From Sinorhizobium fredii NGR234 (GTDB lineage: Bacteria; Pseudomonadota; Alphaproteobacteria; Rhizobiales; Rhizobiaceae): a stretch of 64,000 nt of DNA. The position numbers and the translations under genes were made by a program. A model generated the notes under the pieces. The model ran no database searches. It was not told the DNA's origin and was given only the letters and a program-made list of their open reading frames with translations. The stretch's first letter is position 1. Each line of letters opens with the position of its first letter. The stretch is taken from NCBI RefSeq assembly GCF_000018545.1, contig NC_012586.1, positions 868,001 through 932,000 on the forward strand, read 5' to 3'. Below are positions 54,021 through 63,833 of the stretch, piece by piece.

Positions 54021-55601
54021 AAGCCCTGCGGCGAAGTGAATCAGTAGCCTGAAAGGGCAGGAAAACCGGAGCAAAATGTGCTCTGGTCGAACCGATGACG
54101 CCGCCCGATCTTGACCTCCCAGACGACGTTGAAGCGCTGAAAGCCATGGTGTTTGCCATGGCCGAAAAGGCGGCACGGGCCGACGCGCTGGAGAGCGAGG
54201 TCGCAGATCTCAAGGCGCGCAACGCCGATGCCGATGAGCGTATCGAACGGTTGACGCAGATCCTGAAGGCCTTCGATCGGGCCCGCTTCGGCCGGCGATC
54301 GGAAAAGCTCGGCTCCCCCTCCACCGACGACGAGCAGCAGGCCTTTGTCTTCGAGGAAATCGAGACCGGCATCGCCGCGATCAGGGCACAGGTCAACAAG
54401 GGCCGCGAGCGCCCGGAAGGCAAGCGTCCACCGCGGCCACGCAAGGGCTTCGCACCCCACCTCGAGCGGGTCGAAGTGGTGATGGAGCCGGAGGAGCTGC
54501 CGGAGCATGCCGGCAAGCAGAAGGTGCTGATCGGCGAGGACGTGTCGGAGCGGCTGGATGTCGTGCCGGCGAAGTTCCGCGTCATCGTTACCCGCCGGCC
54601 GAAGTATGCCTTCAAAAACGAGGACGGCGTCGTCCAGGCACCGGCGCCGGCACACATCGTCGAAGGCGGCATTCCGACGGAAGCGCTTCTGGCCCAGATC
54701 GCCGTCTCCAAATATGCCGATGGCCTGCCGCTCTACCGGCAGGAGGCGATCTACGCCCGCGACAAGGTCGAGCTCGACCGCAAGCTGATGGCGCAATGGA
54801 TGGGCAAGCTCGGGTTCGAGCTGGAGATCCTCGCCGACTACCTCTTCGATGAGATCAAGAAGGGCGAGCGGATCTTCGCCGACGAGACCACCTTGCCGAC
54901 GCTCGCTCCCGGCTCCGGATCGACGAAGACAGCCTATCTATGGGCCTATGCCAGGGATGACCGACCATTTGGCGGCAGCGGTCCGCCGATGGTCGTCTAC
55001 CGCTTTGAGGACAGTCGGGCCGGCGAGTGCGTCGCCCGGCATCTCAAGGGCTACCGCGGAATCCTGCAAGTCGACGGCTATGCCGCCTACAACAAGCTGG
55101 TCCGCTCCGATCGTGGCAATGACGGTGTCACATTGGCTGGCTGCTGGTCACACAGTCGGCGCAAGTTCTATGAGCTGCATGTCGCGGAAAGCTCGAAGGT
55201 CGCAACGGAGACGGTCGAGCGGATGGCGAAGCTCTGGCAGGTCGAGGAGACCGTGCGCGGGCAAAGCCCTGACGCCCGTGTCGCGGTGCGTCAGCAAACC
55301 TCCGCCGCGATCGTCACCGAGCTCTTCGCTCTCTGGCAGAAGACCCTGCCGCGGATCTCCGGCAAATCGAAGCTCGCCGAGGCGATCCGCTACGCCATCT
55401 CGCGTCGCGCCATCTTCGAGCGCTTCCTGGCCGACGGCCGCATCGAGCTCGACTCCAACATCGTCGAGCGAGCAATCAGGCCCCAGGCAATCACATGCGC
55501 GCTTCGCAAAAACTGGACATTGATTCCGCTAAATCCCGGACAGCAATTTCATTAAAGTCCGGACAGTTTGATGCGGTTGGTCCTCGGCAGCCTGGTTAGC
55601 A

Positions 55602-56393
55602 TCAGGGCTGATTGATTTCGCCGTTTTCTGCCCCAGTCAAGAGGGGTGCGCTTTTTTGCTTTCGCATGCTCTCGCCCCGGAGGGTGATGCGGTGAGCATT
55701 GTGGACGATACGGTCGAGTATGGCGTCGGCGACCGTGCTGTCGGCAATAAGGTCGTGCCAGCTTGCCACGGGAACCTGAGCTGTGATCAGGGTGGACTTT
55801 CGCTGATAACGCTCCTCGACGATTTCGAAGAGGTGAAAGCGCTGCTGATCGGAGAGCGTATGGGTTCCAAAGTCATCGAGGATGAGGAGCTGGACGCGGG
55901 TGAGCCTGTCGATGAGGCGGGGGAAGGAGCCGTCGAGGCGGGCAAGCGCGAGCTCCTCGAACATTCGGGGCACGCGCACATAGAGCACGGAGTGACCGAG
56001 CCTGGCCGCTTGCCTGCCGAAGGCACAGGCCAGCCATGACTTGCCGGTGCCGGTGTGGCCGGTGATGATCAGGCCCTCGTGGGCGGTGAGCCATTGCCCC
56101 TGGGCGAGCGCCATGGTGTTGCGCCGGTCGAGACCGCGGGCGGCGGCGAAGTCGATATCTTCGATACAGGCCTGGGCAAAGCGTAGCTTGGCGGAGGCGA
56201 GCCGGTTACGGATGCGCTTGTCGGCGCGCAGGGTGACTTCGCGGTCGAGCATCAGTCCGAGCCACTCATCGCGGCTGAGCTCATTGGTGCCGGACTGCTC
56301 GGTCAATTCGCGCCAGGCGGCGGCCATGCCCGTCAGCCCGAGGGCCTGCATCTGGTCGAGGGTGGGGTTCGTCAGCATTCTTGCTTCCTTCAC
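55602..56393 (-). CDS. istB: IS21 helper ATPase IstB (element 2)
   Basis: The start is ATG 56393, overlapping the istA stop by four bases, or ATG 56378 (MLTNPTLDQ). The AAA+ ATPase has Walker [13 protein letters not shown] and Walker [11 protein letters not shown]. It is about 263 residues and intact. It differs clearly from the IstB of element 1, so the two IS21 elements are different types. Confidence 0.95.
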
Positions 56394-57940
56394 TGGTAGT
56401 AGGATCGGCCACGGATATTGGTATGCGCAGGCGTGGGGGCCGCGTGTTCAGCCTGCGGTCTTTCCCGGTCGAGGCCGGATTTGAGGATGGAGGCGACGGA
56501 GGAATAGGTGATGGCATTAATGGTGAGCGCCCGCTCACAGGCCGCCTCGAGGCGCTGGGATCCATAGCGCGGCGCCAGCGACAGAATGCCCATGGCCGAG
56601 CGGTATCCCTGTTCCGGATGCGGCCTGTCGCGCATCATGCGTTCGACCAGGATGGCGGCATTGGGGCCGATCTGGGTCGCACGGCCGATCAGATTGGCCG
56701 GCGTGGTGTTGGCATAGCGCTGATGCGCCTTGGGCATATGGTCGTTGACGGTGACGTGGCCGGAACGCTGGGAGCGGCGAACATGGCTGGCGACACGCTG
56801 GTGGTCGTGGAAGATCTCGACCACCCGGTGGGTGAGCCGCACCTGGAGGGTGCATCCGATCAGCCGATGCGGCACCGAGTAGAAGGTCTTGTCGACCTCG
56901 ACATGATAGTCCGGATGGACCTTCGCCGACTTCCATTCCGCATATTCGAACGGTATCGCCGGCAAGGGCTTCAAGGCTGGCCGCTCGATCTCCTCGAACA
57001 GCTCGCGGCGGCTTTTGCCGACATGGCGCATCGTCCGGTTGTTCAGGTCCTCGAGCAATTCGGCAATCGCCGTGTTGAGGGCGGCAAGCGAGAAGAAGGT
57101 ACGGTTCCTGAGCCGGGCCAGAATCCAGCGTTCCACGATCAATACCGCGCCTTCGACCCGGCCTTTGTCGCGCGGTTTCCTGCTGCGGGTCGGCAGGATC
57201 GTGGTGTCGTAATGCTCCGCCATGGCGGCGAACGTCGCAGTCAATGTCGGCTCGAACCAAAGGGCCTTGGCCACCCCCGATTTGAGGTTGTCGCACACGA
57301 TTGCCTTGGTGACCCCACCATAGAAGGTCAGAGCACGCACCTGACCGTCGATCCAATCCGGCAACTGCTGGCTAAAGCTGGCATGGGCGAAGGTCAGGTT
57401 GGAGGCGCCCAGCACCGCGACAAAGATTTGGGCCGGATGGATGACACCGGTTGCCGGATCGATCACCGGCACCGTCGGCCCGGCATAGTCGGTCTGCATC
57501 ACGGCGCCCGCCGCGTGCCGATTGCGGAACGCTACACTGGTGCGCTGCCGAAAGGCGGCAACCTGCTCGCAGAACCAGGTGAAGCCGTAACCATCAGGAT
57601 GGCTGGCGCGGTATTCCTGCCATAGAAGCGTCAGCGTCACGCCTTTGCGCTTCAGCTCCCGAACCACCAGCGCCCAGTCCGGCTCGCTGAGATCGCGCGG
57701 CGGTCGACCGGCTCGGCCGAACAGCCGCCGCTCCAGCTTTGCATCCTCGTCCGCGCCGATTGGCAACGGCCACGAAAGCCCGGCTTCCCGAGATCGCAGC
57801 AAATAGGTCGATACCGAGCTCTTGCCGATCTTCAGCCGCTCGGCAATCTCGCGCACCGAAAGACCCTCTTCATGGGTCAGGCGCAGAATAGTCCGGATAT
57901 CCCTCACTGTCGTTCGTCTTGCTTGCTTCCGTCTCGGCAT
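56390..57940 (-). CDS. istA: IS21 transposase IstA (element 2)
   Basis: The 516-residue protein has an N-terminal helix-turn-helix ([21 protein letters not shown]) and a DDE domain with Asp in [13 protein letters not shown], Asp in [10 protein letters not shown], and Glu in [14 protein letters not shown]. All catalytic residues are present. The C-terminal beta-barrel region ([16 protein letters not shown]) is complete. It forms an operon with istB and should be functional. Confidence 0.95.
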
Positions 57941-58609
57941 CGGCCCCTCTCAACGTTGTCGTGAGAGGCCTAACCAACAAGACGGCGCAGCCGCGAACCA
58001 ACCCGTCAAACCGCCGCCGGAAACTGTCCGGGATTTAGCGGAATCGCTGTCCGGGAATTACTGAAAACTGTGTCCGGAGATTACCGGAAATCCTGTCCGG
58101 ACTTTGCCGAAACCCGCAATCACACGCAAGAACTCGCTCTTCGCCGGCAGCGACGGCGGCGGAAGGAGCTGGGCGACCATCGCGACACTCTTGCAGACCG
58201 CAAAAATGAACAACGTCGATCCGCTCGCCTGGCTCACTCAGACACTCGAGCGCATTGCCAACGGATGGCCGAGTTCAGAAATCGACGCGCTGATGCCGTG
58301 GAACTACGCCGACTGAATGGCCTCAGCTTGCCGCTTACCAACTAATTCTCGGAATTGGGGGGCGGAATGATTTCGGAATGCGGGGGCGGCTTGCCTCGGA
58401 ATCCGCATCTTCGGTGGGGGGCGCGTCGTTGCGCGTAGGAGAAACTCGGGTTAGCTGCGGTTGCGCAAAGGACGTGCGGTGTGTCAAAAATTGGCCAGCA
58501 AGAGCGGATTGTGAAATATGCGCGGCGAAGCGACGAACTCGCCGCCCGCAATCCGCATCACGGTGATCCGCACGAGGCCCAAGTGAAACCCATCGAATAG
58601 CACTTCAGA

Positions 58610-59351
58610 GTGACCGCGGCGCTCATGGTGCCGCAAATGTCAACGCGCTACGGCTCCAAGCCTGGCGGCTATCTCTGGGCGGTTTTCGACCCGGTCGCCC
58701 ACGTTGCCATGATGACGCTGATCTTCCAGGTCTTCGCCCGCATGCCGGCGCTTGGTTTGAGCTTTCCGCTGTTTTTCGCGAGCGGCTATCTGCCTTTCAC
58801 CTTCTATGTCCTCTTTCATGGCTGGCACGATGAAGGCCAACAAGGCGCTGCTTTCCTATCCCGTCGTCTCGCCCTTCGACGCGATCGTCTCGCGCTTCAC
58901 CCTGCAGCTGATGACCGACTCGCTAGTGTCGGTGCTCATCCTCTTCCTCATCATCGAACTCGGCGGGGTCAGCCAGTCGATGGATGTCGCTGGCATGGTC
59001 GTGGCGGCCGGCGCCGCCGCCGTGCTGGGCTTGGGCATCGGCACGATCAACATCGTGATGTTCGCCCGCTTTCCGCTCTACGAGCAGATTTTCGACATCA
59101 TCAACCGCCCGCTCTTCATGATCTCCGGCGTTTTCTTCCTGCCGGAAAGCCTGCCGAATCCTTTCCGCGACTATCTTCTCTACAATCCGCTCGTGCACAT
59201 CATCATGTGGGTTCAGGAGTTCGATCTACGCCGAGTATCGGGCTGACGGGCTGGACGAAGGCTATGTGCTCGAGTTCGCGCTGATCTGCTTCACGCTGGG
59301 ATTGCTCCTCCTGACGACTCTATGCGGGAGATCAGGGAGGAACGGCTCTGA
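58610..59351 (+). pseudogene. KpsM-like capsule export permease, frameshifted
   Basis: From GTG 58610 the product matches an ABC-2 capsule permease: MSTRYGSKPGGYLWAVFDPV, then FPLFFASGYLPF. Near 58806-58830 it moves to a second frame (MAGTMKANKALLSYPVV, membrane segments to NPLVHIIMWV). Near 59215-59235 it moves again, ending YAEYRADGLDEGYVLEFAL and EIREERL at 59351. Two frameshifts and a doubtful N-terminus mean no working protein. It would have partnered a KpsT-type ATPase, which is not in the window. The nested transposon block lies just upstream. Confidence 0.82.
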
Positions 59352-60429
59352 GGTGGGGCCTTCCGGCCTCCATCTGCTCAGCGCGCATCCTGGCGAGAAC
59401 CTCGAGCGCCTGCTCGATCTCAATCGGCGTCTTGGTGACCGGATCGAGATACTTCGCGTAGAGTATATAGGCGGCGGCGAAGATCTCGTCGATCGACAGT
59501 GCCCGGCCGCGCCGCGGGTGTGGCTGGCGATCATCCGTCAAGCCCCAGCCGGAATAAAAGGGGCAGCCGACGGTCGTCACCGTGATGCCGCGCAGCAGCG
59601 CCTCGAAACCCGAAAGCGATGTAATCGTATAGATGTGATCGACGGTTTCCAGCGCATCGGCGAGACTGATATCCTGCTTGAGGATCATCGCGATGTCGCG
59701 CACGTGTTCCGGGTTGGACTTCGCCTCGGCCGTGCCCTTCAGCACTTCCGGGTGCGGCTTGTAGATCACTTGCGCGTCCGGGTTCTCCATCCGGGCCAAC
59801 CGCACCAGATCGTTGTTCGTGATTTTGGTGGCACAGCCATAGGCAATCGAGGCGTCGCGCTCGACCTGCCCGATAACGAGCACGCGCCTTCTCATTTTCT
59901 CGCCATAGACGGAGGCGATGTCGAGCGAATGGCCGGAGTTGTACTTGCTGAGGCGCCTTGCGAGCAGTTGCTCTCGCGCAGTCCTCGCTCTTTGCACCAA
60001 AGAGGGGTCGTTCTCGAAATCGTAGTTTCGCAGAATGTCTTCGAGATCGGTCGGGGCTCGCGCGTTGAAGTACATGTCCTGCGTATCGAAGGTAAGCGAC
60101 AGCGGCGGCACTCTGAGCGCCCCGAGCGCGACCGAACGGAGAAAGCCGTCTTCGACATATTGGAACGGGATGCCGTGGCGCGCGCAGAACTCTTTGAGCT
60201 GAGGCGGCCCTTTATACTGCCATGCTAGAACGCTCGTGCGGGGGTCGCGGAGAATTCGGCGTTTCCAGTAGAGGTCGAATTCGAGCGGCCAGGCGTTTAC
60301 GCAGCCAAAGATCACGTCGTTTTCGGGAAACCAGTCGCGAATAAAGGTTTTCCATTTGCTGAAGCCAAATAGAAGAAGTGGGGCTGGTCGCGACGCGTGC
60401 TGTTTTTTCATGGCACAGCTCGCTGGCAT
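59332..60429 (-). CDS. KpsC-like capsule polysaccharide protein (beta-Kdo transferase family)
   Basis: The 365-residue protein has the Capsule_synth motifs YVEDGFLRSVALGALRVPPL, VLVIGQVERDASI, VIYKPHPEVL, TSLSGFEALLRG and CPFYSGWGLTDD. The last is diagnostic of KpsC-type beta-Kdo transferases that build the capsule lipid linker. It corresponds to one half of the two-domain E. coli KpsC, similar to rhizobial RkpZ/LpsZ-type proteins; the symbol is not certain. The start is 60429 or 60411. Its 3' end overlaps the broken permease gene on the other strand by 20 bases. Confidence 0.85.
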   Translation of the reverse strand: MPASCAMKKQHASRPAPLLLFGFSKWKTFIRDWFPENDVIFGCVNAWPLEFDLYWKRRILRDPRTSVLAWQYKGPPQLKEFCARHGIPFQYVEDGFLRSVALGALRVPPLSLTFDTQDMYFNARAPTDLEDILRNYDFENDPSLVQRARTAREQLLARRLSKYNSGHSLDIASVYGEKMRRRVLVIGQVERDASIAYGCATKITNNDLVRLARMENPDAQVIYKPHPEVLKGTAEAKSNPEHVRDIAMILKQDISLADALETVDHIYTITSLSGFEALLRGITVTTVGCPFYSGWGLTDDRQPHPRRGRALSIDEIFAAAYILYAKYLDPVTKTPIEIEQALEVLARMRAEQMEAGRPHLRAVPP

Positions 60430-60604
60430 GGTATTGCCGACGATGCGACAACCCTTGCCAAAAACCGACGTTGGTCCTGTGTGCGGTAATGCGATGTCAT
60501 CGAAATCGAACTCTGCCTGTGCCGAATGGAAGAATCCAGGTTCACACTGCTTACTTTAAGAGGAGACCTCACTGAGGTAGCCTCGATAACTCCCTCTCAT
60601 GAAA

Positions 60605-63600
60605 TCAGTGCAAGGAATGGATTCCAGCTTCAAGCCATTCATCCATCACGCTGCCCAGGTCTAGTGCGACTCCTCCGGCCTCCTTGGCGGTTCCGATGAA
60701 TATTTTGCCTACGATGCCGCCGGCAATGAGAACAAGTGTGCCGGGCGATGTCTTTCTCCGTATTTCCTCATTGATCGCTTCATAAACGAGGGGCAGGGGT
60801 TGATCAGAGGCGTGATACTTTTCATTGCGCGACGTCCGAAAGTGCGTCGGGATCGTCACATGGCTCATGGACGTGAGGCCGCGCATCCAATCGGGGAGCT
60901 GGCTAATGTTTGCGCTGCTTACCAGGACGCAGTGCTGTGAGGCAATCAACATCTCTCTCACTGCTTCATGCGACCGAAACAGCGGAACATTCATTTTCTC
61001 CTCTCCAAAAAGCGCCGATGACGGACGATTCGAGAAATAATGGAGAACTTGCAGCAGGCCGCGGCCCTGAACGCTCGCCTTGAAGGTGGTGCTCTTCTGG
61101 TGGATATCTCGTACAAACCGATGGATTGCCGGAATGCCTAGAATGTCGGCGTGATCGACGGCGGCTCGAATACGAGCCGTAATGGATGATCTCAACTCCG
61201 TCTCGAGCTCAATGCCCCACCAATGCCGTTCTCGGTTGAGCTGGTCGTCAAGAGTAAAAAACTCCTGATGCTCCGCAAATGCATACCCTTCGCCGTCACT
61301 GAGACGGATCATGGACAAGGGTTTCTTCTCCTGAATGGCATCCACTACAACCTGCTGGAAGTGCTTCCGTTCTTCAGCATTCGACCTGACATCCATGAAG
61401 CGCATGCCGTGTCGGAGACGGGTGTAGACCGGTTTAATGTTCGCCTTAAACTCTGCGGCGATGGCTGAGGGCGCCTCGTTTTCGAAAGCGAGCTCTGTCT
61501 GCTCGTGGGTCGAACCGCAATGTCTTGTGCCGAAAACATTGTCCACATCGGCGATTTTGAGCCGGTGGAACGGTGTCTCTGCCTCCCAGAACTCTTTACG
61601 AGCTTTCTCATACTTTTCGATATTCCCCGTCCGGATCAAGTGCCGAAGAAGCGCGATGCGGCGCGTGGTTGACAGCGTTTCGTGGCGGACACGCAGCGCT
61701 TTCTCGAATAGGAGATCGAGCAAATCCAGGCGGTTCTCCCTGAGGCAAGCGTTGAACGCCAGCCCCTCCAACGTCAACCGGACAAATCGGCGGTTCGGAA
61801 CGTCAAGTATCGCGTCGATCATCCCGTCGAGTGGATAAGGGAGGGCTACCCCGGTTACTTCAAATCGTTTGAAGGAAAGCCAAAGGTAGACGGCCAGATG
61901 CTCCTCAAGGTCGTCGACGTGGTCGAAAAGCGTGAATACCACCGGGTGCCGGCTCAAGTAGAGCTGGTCAATCGCCTTGATGGCGTCCTCGTGGTCCACG
62001 ATTCCGATGGCAAGAGTGCTACACAGCCATTCGCTGGGATTGCGCGCCCCACCTATGGACGCTTGTAGCCACGGGAGCTTCTTAGGGTCTGCAGCCGTTG
62101 AGGACGTGTGTCCCGACACGCACAGTTCTTGAATCGCTTGCCTAGCCTTTAAAGGCGACTCATAGGCTATGTACTTTACCGTTTCCAGGACCATCCGAGA
62201 CGATATTTTGGCTACTATGTTCACGATGGCTTTCCCGTAGGACGGCAACTTGGTCTTGGGACTACGAACCGGGTTCGGCGGCGGGTATTTCATGGCAACA
62301 CCCGCGCGGGGGCGAAAGCGGTGGCCGAGAATCGGGGAGATCTTTTCCAAGAACCTGGCCTTGTCGCTTTCGGACGCTGACTCCGGGGGAGCGTAGAGGT
62401 CCGCATAACGCGAATACCATTGCTCATCGAAGTCGAATTGATTCCAAAATGCGCCGCTCAGCGCGTCCATAGACGCAGAACCGGCGACACCGCTTCTGAC
62501 AAAACCATAGTAGTCGGGCTCGACAGGATCGAAATCGAAGTTCTGGAAGACGGGTATGCCTCGGTGCAGCAATTCGATAACGACTGAGGAATTCGCTACC
62601 ACGGCGATGTGGGGAAAAACGGGAAAGTCGTTGAGAGCGGAAAGTCCGCGCGGCCATTCAACGGCTGCCTGATTCGGGTGCGGTTTAACATGTACCGACG
62701 AGACATGCGGATTGGTCCTCAGGCGCTCAAACACAAGCCGGAGACCGTCGACGTCAACACGCCCGGTTGTATACAAGACAACGCTCTGTTTTCCCAACTC
62801 GTCACGGTTGCATTGCGGATAGCGGAAAGGCTCGGGGAAACGGGAAATAATGAAAGCGTCACCATTGATGGGACCGATCTCTTCGTAAATCCGGCGAGAA
62901 ACAGCGTTCCGAAGAATGCTGAACTCAAAGTCAAGGGGGGGGAAGCTGGTCGAAACCTCGGCGTGTTGTACATAGAGCCGTCTGATGTTGAAGGTTTTCA
63001 TCGCCAATGAAAACGCAACGGGATTTGGCGAATGATCGTTGGCGACAATGGCCAAGAACGGATGCTTGCTGTCGCTTCGTGCCAGCGAGAACAGATACCG
63101 GATAAAATGGACGGCGAATTGTCCGAGCTGATACACGAGTTCCGGCCCGAGCGTCGCTCTGCTGTCGATGTAATCGACCATGACCGGCGTCAGGTGCTCG
63201 ACAAGCTGGTCGAGATCAGCCTGGCTGTGCCGTCTCTTGGAAAACTTCAAGTCGACGGCGTTGAAGTGGCTAAATTTTCTGTCGATCCGCCCGAGAACGT
63301 CAAGAAGGAATGAAAACTCACGGAGGTTGTTTTCCGTCCGGCCAAGAAACAGGATATCAACGTCGGGCAACGCATAGGTGGCTTGCTTCGACATCCTGAT
63401 GGCCGCCTGCAATTCCGAGATGGCGGAACGCCGTCGATCCTCGATCGGTGCCGACGGGCTGAATCGATCACGGAAGTCACTGGTGAGCTTGTGACCAATG
63501 ATTGCGTCGTAGTCGGGATTCCCGTCGATTACCCGCGCTACTCTGTCTAGACCGGCCAAAAAGTGGGTCCGCACCGTCTCTGAAACGAGGATTTTACCGA

Positions 63601-63679
63601 TGGAGGCGGGGTCGCTGGATAGCATGGAACGGGCCCTTTTATTCTCTGCTGAACCTAATGACGCGTCGGCGTTTAACAC
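60605..63679 (-). CDS. Large fusion: capsule GT-B-like domain and C-terminal GT-D-like domain
   Basis: From GTG 63679 (ATG 63625 is an alternative) the protein is 1024 residues. Residues ~1-460 have capsule glycosyltransferase features (RRLYVQHAEVSTSFP, SSVHVKPHPNQAAV, VVANSSVVIELLHRGIPVF). A middle helical region (~500-720) looks like a repeat or linker domain. The C-terminal ~300 residues resemble GT-D-type glycosyltransferases: SMIRLSDGEGYAF with the acidic metal site, and GTLVLIAGGIVGKIF followed by GGVALDLGSVMDEWLEAG. It could add two different sugars to one polymer. No membrane segment is evident. It is the longest gene in the window. Confidence 0.75.
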   Translation of the reverse strand: MLNADASLGSAENKRARSMLSSDPASIGKILVSETVRTHFLAGLDRVARVIDGNPDYDAIIGHKLTSDFRDRFSPSAPIEDRRRSAISELQAAIRMSKQATYALPDVDILFLGRTENNLREFSFLLDVLGRIDRKFSHFNAVDLKFSKRRHSQADLDQLVEHLTPVMVDYIDSRATLGPELVYQLGQFAVHFIRYLFSLARSDSKHPFLAIVANDHSPNPVAFSLAMKTFNIRRLYVQHAEVSTSFPPLDFEFSILRNAVSRRIYEEIGPINGDAFIISRFPEPFRYPQCNRDELGKQSVVLYTTGRVDVDGLRLVFERLRTNPHVSSVHVKPHPNQAAVEWPRGLSALNDFPVFPHIAVVANSSVVIELLHRGIPVFQNFDFDPVEPDYYGFVRSGVAGSASMDALSGAFWNQFDFDEQWYSRYADLYAPPESASESDKARFLEKISPILGHRFRPRAGVAMKYPPPNPVRSPKTKLPSYGKAIVNIVAKISSRMVLETVKYIAYESPLKARQAIQELCVSGHTSSTAADPKKLPWLQASIGGARNPSEWLCSTLAIGIVDHEDAIKAIDQLYLSRHPVVFTLFDHVDDLEEHLAVYLWLSFKRFEVTGVALPYPLDGMIDAILDVPNRRFVRLTLEGLAFNACLRENRLDLLDLLFEKALRVRHETLSTTRRIALLRHLIRTGNIEKYEKARKEFWEAETPFHRLKIADVDNVFGTRHCGSTHEQTELAFENEAPSAIAAEFKANIKPVYTRLRHGMRFMDVRSNAEERKHFQQVVVDAIQEKKPLSMIRLSDGEGYAFAEHQEFFTLDDQLNRERHWWGIELETELRSSITARIRAAVDHADILGIPAIHRFVRDIHQKSTTFKASVQGRGLLQVLHYFSNRPSSALFGEEKMNVPLFRSHEAVREMLIASQHCVLVSSANISQLPDWMRGLTSMSHVTIPTHFRTSRNEKYHASDQPLPLVYEAINEEIRRKTSPGTLVLIAGGIVGKIFIGTAKEAGGVALDLGSVMDEWLEAGIHSLH

Positions 63680-63833
63680 GCCTGCAGGGGGCTGTCAGCA
63701 GCGCGATGGGGTCAATCAAGGTCAAATACTGTTCGTAGGGCCTCTCTCCCAGCCGACGAAGACAATGCGCCACTTAGTCAGCGTCGACGCTGCGTCCGGA
63801 GGACAGAACCGGTGCATTACGCCGGCTTAGTAT

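Larger units (their letters stand above)
55496..58118. mobile_element. IS21-family element 2, apparently intact
   Basis: It begins TGCGCGCTTCGCAAAAACTG and ends, on the reverse strand, TGCGGGTTTCGGCAAAGTCC, inverted repeats with TG/CA tips. The 6-base duplication ATCACA lies at 55490-55495 and 58119-58124. CCGGACAG-type repeats follow each end. It is 2623 bases and carries full istA and istB genes, so it is the youngest and only complete element of the nest. Confidence 0.93.
54095..58316 (+). pseudogene. tnpC: IS66 transposase TnpC split by IS21 element 2
   Basis: The 5' part (54095-55495) covers the leucine-zipper-like N-terminus (MAEKAARADALESEVADLKA), the zinc-finger region and the DDE domain: ADETTLPTL, QVDGYAAYNKL and the Glu segment near SNIVERAIRP. 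It breaks at ATC ACA (55490-55495). The 3' part resumes after the second ATCACA at 58125 and encodes RKNSLFAGSDGGGRSWATI to the stop at 58316. Joining at one ATCACA gives 1593 bases, 530 residues. As it stands the gene is disrupted. Confidence 0.92.
53218..58338. mobile_element. IS66-family element containing IS21 element 2
   Basis: The left end GTAACCGGCAAGG and right end (reverse complement GTAAGCGGCAAGC) are inverted repeats. An 8-base duplication CAACTAAT lies at 53210-53217 and 58339-58346, the standard IS66 target length. It sits in the right terminal region of IS21 element 1. Without the inner IS21 and its 6-base duplication it is 2492 bases, a normal IS66 size. Confidence 0.92.
47359..58407. 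mobile_element. IS21-family element 1, containing nested insertions
   Basis: The left end TGCCGATTCCGATGAAGCCG and the right end, reverse-complemented as TGCGGATTCCGAGGCAAGCC, are matching inverted repeats starting TG and ending CA. A 7-base target duplication TCTTCGG lies at 47352-47358 and 58408-58414. Several GG-rich internal repeats follow each end, as in IS21 elements. Subtracting the serine-recombinase element (3321) and the IS66 with its duplication (5121+8) leaves 2599 bases, a normal IS21 length. Confidence 0.9.

Noticed and set aside
58346..58407. Separate third IS21 fragment
   Set aside because: These repeats are the true outer end of IS21 element 1, displaced by the IS66 insertion, as shown by the TCTTCGG duplication.
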